NCBI GenBank assembly: GCA_028688535.1
Contig: JAQTXY010000008.1
Coordinates: 6,326 to 15,487 of the forward strand
Direction of reading: 5' to 3'
Length of the DNA stretch: 9,162 nucleotides
Source: Methanothrix sp.
Lineage (GTDB): Archaea; Halobacteriota; Methanosarcinia; Methanotrichales; Methanotrichaceae
The notes under the pieces are model-generated. The model did no database searches, was not told where the DNA came from, and saw only the letters and a program-made list of their open reading frames with translations. Below are positions 1-5,584 of this stretch, piece after piece. Position numbers and translations under genes: made by a program. Numbering within the stretch: position 1 is the stretch's first letter; the number at the start of each line of letters is the position of its first letter.

Positions 1-208
1 AGACCAAATTCAACTTAGGATTTATGAGCTTCAGAGAAGGAATCATGTTCTGAGTGTCATACGTTTTGAGCTTGATGCCCTTCTCTTTCAAAACACTCAT
101 GTCTTGGAGAAGCTGGTTATAGAGCCATCTGCAGGCATCCAAATTCTCCGCTAACTTCCACTGAGAAATTTTGTCTGGGAAGATAGGATACTTATAGCTA
201 ATTATCAA
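1..208 (-). CDS. tnpB: IS200/IS605-family TnpB (OrfB), N-terminal part, runs off left edge
   Basis: Reading the minus strand from 208 down to 2 gives 69 codons without a stop. The pattern SYKYPIFPDK, then LAENLDACRWLYNQLLQ, then KTYDTQNMIPSLK is the conserved N-terminus of IS200/IS605 TnpB: a short beta strand, the L-x-x-C-R-W-L-Y-N helix, then the Y-D-x-Q-N element before the RuvC-like nuclease region. The catalytic D/E/D residues and the zinc finger would lie beyond the left edge, so intactness cannot be judged. The start is probably the TTG at 206-208, because no ATG lies at the conserved beginning; a TATA-like box about 25 bases upstream fits a leaderless transcript. TnpB is an RNA-guided nuclease ancestral to Cas12; its guide RNA normally comes from the element's other end, which is not in view. 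The family call is by remembered motif, not a search. Confidence 0.8.
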   Translation of the reverse strand, partial: MIISYKYPIFPDKISQWKLAENLDACRWLYNQLLQDMSVLKEKGIKLKTYDTQNMIPSLKLINPKLNLV

Positions 209-230
209 CGAACGCTTGCAAGAAGGGATG

Positions 231-239
231 ATATTTATA
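231..239 (-). promoter_or_regulatory. TATA box, probably for tnpB
   Basis: On the minus strand this reads TATAAATAT, centred about 27 bases before the TTG start of tnpB, which is the archaeal TATA-to-start distance. The flanks make it palindromic (GATATAAATATC), so on the plus strand it could also serve ilvD with a leader of about 130 bases. No better plus-strand TATA box is obvious before ilvD. Confidence 0.4.
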
Positions 240-290
240 TCAAATGCACGCAGAGAGAAAGTAATTCAAGGGCAAAGGACTCCGCTTTCA

Positions 291-312
291 TCCCCACCCA
301 GAAGGATGGGGA
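291..312. repeat. Imperfect hairpin, possible IS200/IS605 end
   Basis: Arms TCCCCA (291-296) and TGGGGA (307-312) pair perfectly. After one mismatch, an inner CC/GG pair closes an AGAA loop. It lies about 83 bases upstream of the tnpB start. IS200/IS605 elements carry subterminal imperfect palindromes recognised by TnpA instead of terminal inverted repeats, so this is a candidate left-end hairpin. The exact element boundary cannot be fixed from this window. Confidence 0.4.
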
Positions 313-344
313 CTTATCGATGTTTCGACATCTCGTCGGAACTC

Positions 345-365
345 TCGCTGACCCGAGGTCAGCGA
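345..365. repeat. Perfect 9-bp hairpin upstream of ilvD
   Basis: Arms TCGCTGACC (345-353) and GGTCAGCGA (357-365) are perfect complements around a CGA loop. The hairpin ends 20 bases before the ilvD ribosome binding site. It is not followed by a T-run, so it is not an ordinary terminator. It could be a leader structure of the ilvD mRNA, a dimeric regulator site, or part of the neighbouring insertion element's end. Confidence 0.5.
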
Positions 366-396
366 AATTTGTCCTTCGCGATCTGAGGTTTTTCAA

Positions 397-2043
397 ATGA
401 GGAGCGATGTCACCAAAGTAGGCAGAGAAAGAGCGCCTCATAGGGCTCTCTTGAAGGCCACAGGCCTATGCGATGAAGAGATCCGTCGTCCCTTCATTGG
501 AGTAGTCAACTCGTTTAATGATTTTATCCCTGGGCATATCCATCTCGACAAACTGGGAGCGGCAGTAAAAGCAGGCATACTCTCTGCCGGAGGCGTTCCC
601 TTCGAATTCCAGACCATCGGCGTATGCGACGGCATAGCCATGGGGCATAAAGGCATGAGATACTCGTTGCCCAGTCGCGAGCTGATTGAAGACTCCATCG
701 AGATCATGGCAGAGGCCCATCAGCTCGACGGGTTGGTAATGATCCCCTCCTGCGACAAGATAGTTCCCGGTCATATCATGGCGGCTGGAAGACTGAACCT
801 GCCCACCATCATAGTTACAGGCGGGCCCATGATGCCCGGCTTTGCCTGCGACAAAGAGTTGGATCTGATCAACCTCTTTGAAGGCTGGCAGGCGGGAGGC
901 GATACGCTTGACGCCCTAGAGGAGATGGCCTGTCCCGGTGCGGGATCGTGCGCCGGCCTATTTACGGCCAATACCATGGCCTGCCTTACCGAAGCTATGG
1001 GCCTGTCTCTGCCCGGCTGCGCCACCACTCATGCCGTGGATGCGCTAAAGATGCGCCAGGCGAAGCTTTCCGGCATGAAGATCATGGAATTGGTTAAGAA
1101 GGGAATTACTGCCCGACAGATAGTAACAAGCGAATCGCTGGACAATGCCATTCGCGTGGACATGGCCATCGGGGGGTCTACAAACACCGTTTTGCATGTA
1201 ATGGCCATAGCAGCAGAATACGGCCTGGACCTCGATTTGGACCGCTTCGACCAATTGAGTCGCGAGACGCCTCATCTAGTCAACCTGCGACCGGGCGGGC
1301 CTCATCATATCCTCGATCTGCACCGTGCCGGCGGAATTCCCGCGGTCATGAACCGGCTTGGCTCGCTGCTCCATTTGGACGCTCTTACCGTCACAGGCAA
1401 AAAAATGGGCGAGAATCTGGATGCCTTTAGGCTGGTCAATCCAAAGACCAACAAGGCAGTTATAGCCACAATCGAGGCCCCAGTGCACGTTCAAGGTGGC
1501 ATTGCCATAATGTTTGGAAACCTCGCCCCAGAAGGAGCCGTGGTCAAACAGACTGCAGTGTCTCCTTCCATGCTCAAACATACCGGCCCGGCTAAAGTAT
1601 ACGACTCTGAGGAAGAATCCATGGCAGGCATCGTAAACGGCGGCGTTGTGGCTGGCGATGTAGTAATAATAAGATACGAAGGGCCCAAAGGCGGGCCGGG
1701 CATGAGAGAGACTCTTGCGCCTACCTCTGCCATCGCAGGAGCAGGCCTATCCGAATCGGTGGCTCTTATCACTGACGGGCGCTTTAGCGGCGGTACCCGA
1801 GGCCCCTGCATCGGCCATGTCTCTCCCGAAGCAGCGGCTGGAGGGCCTATCGCCCTGGTAAAGAACGGGGATATGATCTCAATAGATATCCCTGCCAGAA
1901 AGATCGATCTACTTGTCGATCCCATGGTAATGCAAGCAAGAAAGAAGGAATGGGTTCCCCCTGAGCCCAAGATAAAGAGCGGCATTCTGGCCCGCTACAG
2001 AAACTCGGTCACCTCCGCCAGCAAAGGCAGTGTCCTTAGATGA
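397..2043 (+). CDS. ilvD: Dihydroxy-acid dehydratase
   Basis: This cytoplasmic Fe-S enzyme removes water from 2,3-dihydroxy-isovalerate and 2,3-dihydroxy-3-methylvalerate to give the 2-keto acids that precede valine/leucine and isoleucine. The 548 residues match the family length. Visible marks are [19 protein letters not shown] (77-95), the signature CDKIVPG (119-125), the cluster segment [16 protein letters not shown] (181-196), and the C-terminal signature [20 protein letters not shown]. Cys119 and Cys185 are the expected cluster ligands. At the third cysteine position of [2Fe-2S] types this protein has Gly46 (PGHIHL), as in E. coli IlvD, which suggests an oxygen-sensitive [4Fe-4S] form suited to an anaerobe. 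Cys77 might contribute. The ATG follows GAGGT (385-389) by 7 bases. The stop overlaps the thpR start in ATGA, so the two genes are probably translated together. Confidence 0.96.
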   Translation: MRSDVTKVGRERAPHRALLKATGLCDEEIRRPFIGVVNSFNDFIPGHIHLDKLGAAVKAGILSAGGVPFEFQTIGVCDGIAMGHKGMRYSLPSRELIEDSIEIMAEAHQLDGLVMIPSCDKIVPGHIMAAGRLNLPTIIVTGGPMMPGFACDKELDLINLFEGWQAGGDTLDALEEMACPGAGSCAGLFTANTMACLTEAMGLSLPGCATTHAVDALKMRQAKLSGMKIMELVKKGITARQIVTSESLDNAIRVDMAIGGSTNTVLHVMAIAAEYGLDLDLDRFDQLSRETPHLVNLRPGGPHHILDLHRAGGIPAVMNRLGSLLHLDALTVTGKKMGENLDAFRLVNPKTNKAVIATIEAPVHVQGGIAIMFGNLAPEGAVVKQTAVSPSMLKHTGPAKVYDSEEESMAGIVNGGVVAGDVVIIRYEGPKGGPGMRETLAPTSAIAGAGLSESVALITDGRFSGGTRGPCIGHVSPEAAAGGPIALVKNGDMISIDIPARKIDLLVDPMVMQARKKEWVPPEPKIKSGILARYRNSVTSASKGSVLR

Positions 2044-2576
2044 GATGCTTCGTGGCTGTAGAGCTTCCGCGGCCCATGCGCGAGGAGATTGGACGTCTGC
2101 AAAGCCAGATCGCGACCAATGGCCTGCGGCTCGTGAGGCCGGAATTGGTGCATGTCACCATAAAGTTTCTGGGGGATGTGCCGCAGGAAAAGGTGGGGCT
2201 TGTGACCGAGGCACTGGGAAGGGTTAAAGCGGTACCCTTCCCTGCCCGTGTTTTGGGGATGGGCGCTTTTCCTGGGAAGTCGGTGCGCGTGGTCTGGCTG
2301 GGCCTTGAGGGAAATTTCCAGGAGCTTTATTTGAATGTAGAGCAGGCCTTGAAGCCGCTGGGCTTTGCGCCCGAGGCTCGGGGTTTCTCACCCCATATAA
2401 CTCTGGGCCGGGTGGGTCGCCCCAGTGTTGAGATGAGTCGGCTGCTCGGCGAAAGAATCGCGGCCTTCTCTTCTACGGACTATGGCAGTTTCAATGTAGA
2501 CAGATTCTATCTTAAGAAGAGCACACTCACTTCTGGAGGGCCGATCTACGAAGACCTGGCAGTATTCCCTCTCTGA
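2040..2576 (+). CDS. thpR: RNA 2',3'-cyclic 3'-phosphodiesterase (2H family)
   Basis: The protein has 178 residues, the normal size for the LigT/ThpR branch of 2H phosphoesterases. It begins [10 protein letters not shown], the usual first strand, and carries both catalytic H-x-T-x motifs: HVTI at 38-41 and HITL at 119-122. The family opens 2',3'-cyclic phosphate RNA ends to 2'-phosphates and, in reverse, can join tRNA halves in vitro; a role in RNA end repair or tRNA processing is the likely one. Its ATG lies inside the ilvD stop (ATGA, 2040-2043). The next gene, cca, acts on tRNA 3' ends, and ligT/thpR beside cca is a recurrent archaeal pairing, which supports a shared RNA role. The final codons run to TGA at 2574-2576. 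Confidence 0.92.
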   Translation: MRCFVAVELPRPMREEIGRLQSQIATNGLRLVRPELVHVTIKFLGDVPQEKVGLVTEALGRVKAVPFPARVLGMGAFPGKSVRVVWLGLEGNFQELYLNVEQALKPLGFAPEARGFSPHITLGRVGRPSVEMSRLLGERIAAFSSTDYGSFNVDRFYLKKSTLTSGGPIYEDLAVFPL

Positions 2577-2577
2577 G

Positions 2578-3903
2578 ATCCAAGAGGTCGTACTTGGCAA
2601 GGTCAGGCCCGGATTATCAGACAAGAAAAGAATTGCAGAAACCTCCGCCGCCATAATCGCCCGTGTAGAGAATCTGGCAAAAGAGCGCGGTTTCTCTATC
2701 CAGGCCATACTGGTAGGCTCGGCGGCCAGAGGAACATGGCTTTCCGGGGATCATGATCTGGACATATTCTTAGGGGTGCCACCGGAGGGCGATCTGGGTG
2801 CGGCCCTGGAGATTGCCAGGCTTGCCGCTCCCCATCACGAGGAGAAATATGCTGAACATGCCTACATCCACGCCAGGATGGATGACTTTGAGGTCGACCT
2901 GGTTCCCTGCTATCTGGTAGATGATGCCGCCGATCTTAAGTCGGCAGTGGATCGTACCCCCTTTCATACCAAATATGTGAGCATGCGAATCAAAGGCAAG
3001 GAGGACGATGTACTTCTCCTAAAGCAATTCATGAAAGGTGTAAATGTCTATGGATCGGAGCTGAAGACGGGTGGTTTTTCCGGCTATCTGACTGAACTGC
3101 TCGTTCTCTGCTACGGCTCTTTTGCTGCTGTGCTCCAGGCAGCATCCTCCTGGCGCCCCGGCCAGCTCCTGGACCTGGAAGGGCACGCCGCCGTGAGGCA
3201 CGACGAGCCCCTGATCGTGGTAGATCCTGTCGATCCGAGAAGAAATGTGGCTGCTGCACTGACTTTAGACAAGATGCTCCAGTTTGCCGGGGCGGCGCGC
3301 TCTTTTCTGGCTGGGCCGAAGCTTGATTTCTTCTTTCCCCCATCGCAGCCACCACTCTCCGATGAGGAGCTGACGGCTCAGGTGATTGCTCGGGGCACAA
3401 TGCCCATCCTACTTGAGTTTGCAGCGCCCGATGTGGTAGAAGACGTCCTCTATCCTCAGCTTCGCAAAGCAGAGGGCTCCATTAAGGCGCTTCTTGAGCG
3501 AAACGGCTTTGCTATGCTACGCAGCGACGTTTCCACCTATCGCGACAGAGCTGTGATGCTCTTTGAGATGCAGGTCTGGCAGCTCTCCAAAGCCTGCCTG
3601 CGCATCGGTCCACCTGCCTGGGAAGCAGAGCACGCCGCCCGCTTCCTGGCAGCTCATCCTAACATCCTCTCCGGCCCCTACATCGCCGACGGTAAAATTG
3701 TGGTGGAAGAAACACGCCAGTACACCTTTGCACGTGATCTTCTGGATCATGAGATCGCAAACCTCTCTCTGGGGAAGCATCTTTGCGCCTCCATTCGCGA
3801 GGGACACAATATATATGTGGGCCTGGAGCTACTGGGCATAAAGGATGAAGGCTTTCGTATCTTCCTGGCTCATTATTTCAATGCCAGGCTTCGTATCGTC
3901 TAA
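2578..3903 (+). CDS. cca: Archaeal (class I) CCA-adding tRNA nucleotidyltransferase, unusual start
   Basis: This enzyme adds or repairs the CCA tail of tRNA without a template. From 2578 it has 441 residues, against about 437 for the Archaeoglobus enzyme as I recall it. Visible in order: the nucleotidyltransferase Gly-Ser (47-48) in [13 protein letters not shown], the metal-binding Asp60 and Asp62 in HDLDIF, the third Asp107 in EVDLVPCY, then SAVDRTPFH, the GFSGYL segment, [15 protein letters not shown] and YPQLRKAEG. The frame from 2500 to 2775 has no ATG, GTG or TTG. The first such codon, GTG at 2776, would cut off Gly-Ser, Asp60 and Asp62. Family length places the start near 2578, where ATC stands one base after the thpR stop, a single change from ATG. 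An alternative is ACG at 2548, seven bases after GGAGGG (2535-2540). Function is confident; the start is not. The stop overlaps the facing deacetylase gene. Confidence 0.88.
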   Translation: MQEVVLGKVRPGLSDKKRIAETSAAIIARVENLAKERGFSIQAILVGSAARGTWLSGDHDLDIFLGVPPEGDLGAALEIARLAAPHHEEKYAEHAYIHARMDDFEVDLVPCYLVDDAADLKSAVDRTPFHTKYVSMRIKGKEDDVLLLKQFMKGVNVYGSELKTGGFSGYLTELLVLCYGSFAAVLQAASSWRPGQLLDLEGHAAVRHDEPLIVVDPVDPRRNVAAALTLDKMLQFAGAARSFLAGPKLDFFFPPSQPPLSDEELTAQVIARGTMPILLEFAAPDVVEDVLYPQLRKAEGSIKALLERNGFAMLRSDVSTYRDRAVMLFEMQVWQLSKACLRIGPPAWEAEHAARFLAAHPNILSGPYIADGKIVVEETRQYTFARDLLDHEIANLSLGKHLCASIREGHNIYVGLELLGIKDEGFRIFLAHYFNARLRIV

Positions 3904-4943
3904 GAGAAGCAACTCCAGTAGCGGCTCTGTATTTTTTTGACCTCTTCGATTCTCCTGGCAACAGCTGTGTCCGTGCCACTTATCTGCGCGGCTTCGCCGC
4001 CGAAGGCCCTGATCTCGGCTACAACCGCTTCTGCCTGGGCCTGTAAGTTGTATCCGCCCTCCAAGGAGGCAGCCAGCCTTCCCTGACAGCAAGCATTGGC
4101 TATCTCCTTAACCAGGAAAGCGATGGCTCCAAAGCCGTCCGAGGTAAGACGCATGCCTCCCAGAGGATCATCCTTGTGAGGATCATGACCCGCGGAAACG
4201 AGAACTATATCTGGCTTATACTCCAAAGCAACCGGCAGCAAGATCTCCCGGTAAGCCATAAGATAACCCGCGTCTCCAGTGCCCGAGGGAAGAGGCATAT
4301 TTACTGTGAAACCTTCGCCGTCGTCCTCTCCAACCTCATCTGCTCTTCCTGTGCCGGGATAGTGGGGATACTGGTGGGTGGAGAAATATAGTACGCTGGG
4401 ATCCGAATAGAACACGTCGTTAGTGCCGTTGCCATGGTGCACATCCCAGTCTACAATAAGCACTTTTTTCGCGCCACGCGACTGAGCATGCTTCGCGGCG
4501 ATGGCAATGTTATTGAAGATACAAAATCCCATGCCGCGATTGGGCATAGCATGATGCCCGGGTGGCCGTACCAGGGCAAAGGCGCTATCATAACTTCCGA
4601 GAACGGCATCAACCGCGGCCATTGCGCCTCCGGCAGCCATCAGGGCTGCATCGTAGGAGTTTTGAGAAAGGATAGTATCGACGTCCAGATAGCCTCCACC
4701 GTGCTCGCAGATGGCTTTTACCTGATCGATATACCTCTGTCCGTGTATCGTCGCCACCTGGGGTTTGGTCGCGAGTTGCGGTGTGATGAAGTCAACATCG
4801 AGCTCTTCCGATTGAATTTTATCCAGGATTGCGGTGAGGCGCTCTTTTTTCTCAGGATGTCCGTCCGTCTCGTGCTGCAGATAGATGGGATGATAGACCA
4901 GGCAGGTTCGATTCATGCTTGATGATTGCGGCGCCATTCGCAA
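3900..4943 (-). CDS. Histone deacetylase family (zinc-dependent) protein
   Basis: The family are arginase-fold zinc amidohydrolases that remove acetyl groups from lysines or polyamines. The 347 residues carry the full set of marks: RPPGHHA with tandem His130-His131, GFCIFNN (139-145), zinc ligands Asp167 and His169 in [11 protein letters not shown], the third ligand Asp254 in [14 protein letters not shown], and Tyr298 in LEGGYN. Tyr298 and the SAGHD form fit the broad archaeal/bacterial AcuC-like and acetylpolyamine amidohydrolase group. The substrate cannot be told; archaeal histones, Alba, acyl-CoA synthetase or polyamines are possible. Three starts compete: TTG at 4943 (10 bases after GGAGG), ATG at 4937, and ATG at 4916, which begins [10 protein letters not shown] where homology usually starts. 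The gene runs toward cca, and their stops share four bases (CTAA). Confidence 0.93.
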   Translation of the reverse strand: MRMAPQSSSMNRTCLVYHPIYLQHETDGHPEKKERLTAILDKIQSEELDVDFITPQLATKPQVATIHGQRYIDQVKAICEHGGGYLDVDTILSQNSYDAALMAAGGAMAAVDAVLGSYDSAFALVRPPGHHAMPNRGMGFCIFNNIAIAAKHAQSRGAKKVLIVDWDVHHGNGTNDVFYSDPSVLYFSTHQYPHYPGTGRADEVGEDDGEGFTVNMPLPSGTGDAGYLMAYREILLPVALEYKPDIVLVSAGHDPHKDDPLGGMRLTSDGFGAIAFLVKEIANACCQGRLAASLEGGYNLQAQAEAVVAEIRAFGGEAAQISGTDTAVARRIEEVKKIQSRYWSCFS

Positions 4944-4953
4944 AAACAGTTTT

Positions 4954-4958
4954 CCTCC
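4954..4958 (-). promoter_or_regulatory. Ribosome binding site for the deacetylase gene
   Basis: The minus strand reads GGAGG here. It is 10 bases from TTG 4943, 16 from ATG 4937 and 37 from ATG 4916, so it favours the TTG, or the nearby ATG 4937, over the homology-preferred ATG 4916. Confidence 0.45.
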
Positions 4959-5242
4959 ACAAAGAAATTTGGTTTGATCAACCTGAATTAGCGCGTCAAG
5001 AATATTATCAAAAAATATTTGGTGAAAGATATTCGATCAATGAGTTTCGGCCAATTACATCGGAGCCTATGAAACGAATATTCGTTATGGCATACGATTT
5101 TATTTCAGGAACGGTGCGTTGCCAATGAGTATAAATGACATTCTTCTGGCCATGAATATATGTCTGTTCAACCAAATTGGATCAAAATGGTTCGATTGCC
5201 ATCGTCACATTTGCCATCCAATTGTCTCATAGAAGAATAGTC

Positions 5243-5250
5243 TTTAAATA
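5243..5250 (+). promoter_or_regulatory. Possible distal TATA box
   Basis: TTTAAATA is a good archaeal TATA sequence, but the purine-rich BRE usually found before it is weak here. If used, transcription would begin near 5270-5275, ahead of the hairpins at 5264-5300 or within them, giving a leader of over 300 bases for the S-layer gene or a separate short RNA. Confidence 0.3.
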
Positions 5251-5382
5251 GGTAGTGATAAATGCAATCTTGAGCCTTGGAAAGCTCTTTGGTAGATTGC
5301 TTGGCTAGACAGAGGAAGAACGGCACCAAGCTGCTAGCAGAGGACCAAAAAAGATATAATAGGGAAATACTCTATCACTACC
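5251..5382 (+). repeat. 10-bp inverted repeat enclosing a hairpin, upstream of S-layer gene
   Basis: GGTAGTGATA (5251-5260) and TATCACTACC (5373-5382) are perfect inverted copies. Just inside lies a hairpin with arms GCAATCT (5264-5270) and AGATTGC (5294-5300), and a nested GAGC/GCTC pair (5272-5275 with 5284-5287). The arrangement could be two copies of a regulator-binding site flanking the promoter at 5344, or the closing stem of a structured RNA of about 130 bases. The pairings are seen; the role is inferred. Confidence 0.4.
5344..5358 (+). promoter_or_regulatory. BRE/TATA promoter of the S-layer gene
   Basis: ACCAAAAAAGATATA has the purine-rich BRE followed by a TATA box. The same 15 bases recur exactly at 7845-7859 ahead of the small surface-protein gene, with TAGG following in both (after one extra A here). 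Expected transcription start is about 5380-5385, leaving an untranslated leader of about 200 bases before the ATG at 5585. Confidence 0.65.
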
Positions 5383-5386
5383 CTAT

Positions 5387-5403
5387 ATCCCTTATGGGAT
5401 TTT
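5387..5403 (+). repeat. Small hairpin with T-run near the S-layer transcript 5' end
   Basis: ATCCC (5387-5391) and GGGAT (5396-5400) pair around TTAT, and four T residues overlap the end (5400-5403). It would be the extreme 5' hairpin of a transcript from the 5344 promoter. It could stabilise the leader or act as a weak terminator for an upstream RNA. Confidence 0.35.
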
Positions 5404-5572
5404 GAGGAGGGTGACGTAGCTATATACATGTCTGAGAGTCGCCAGGTATCAGTGGTATCGCAGGAATTCTCGGTCCACAATATGTAGCCAGGCGGTCGAA
5501 GACTTTATTCAGGCAATAGTTTTAAGAATAATCAGACTGTATGCTGCAAAAAGTGATTGTGAAGGGTAAATA

Positions 5573-5578
5573 GGAGGT
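5573..5578 (+). promoter_or_regulatory. Strong ribosome binding site of the S-layer gene
   Basis: GGAGGT stands six bases before the ATG at 5585. This near-ideal site confirms the start and fits a very highly expressed gene. Confidence 0.85.
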
Positions 5579-5584
5579 TAAAAG

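Larger units (their letters stand above)
4944..5584. other. AT-rich intergenic region between divergent genes
   Basis: This gap of about 640 bases separates the deacetylase gene from the S-layer gene and is visibly AT-richer than its neighbours, at least to about 5260. It must hold the deacetylase promoter on the minus strand; a run of AT-rich sequence around 5000-5040 is a loose candidate. A plus-strand frame from TTG 4919 to TGA 5128 (69 codons) overlaps the deacetylase start, has no ribosome site and matches nothing I recognise. It overlaps by ATGA a second frame of 35 codons (5125-5232). These could be decayed gene remains or chance. A loose inverted repeat (AATTGGAT 5175-5182, ATCCAATT 5216-5223) follows. 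The right part holds the S-layer promoter and leader listed separately. Confidence 0.6.

Noticed and set aside
2030..2227. 65-codon plus-strand frame starting at GTG 2030
   Set aside because: It lies in another frame over ilvD's end and thpR, which has both catalytic motifs; this is a shadow.
2776..3903. cca starting at the GTG of 2776
   Set aside because: This start would remove the Gly-Ser motif and two of the three metal-binding aspartates, which are intact upstream in the same frame.
4434..4922. 162-codon plus-strand frame opposite the deacetylase gene
   Set aside because: The opposite strand holds all the deacetylase motifs at the same place.
5264..5340. Possible tRNA gene
   Set aside because: The hairpins do not form a cloverleaf and there is no T-arm consensus or matching acceptor stem.
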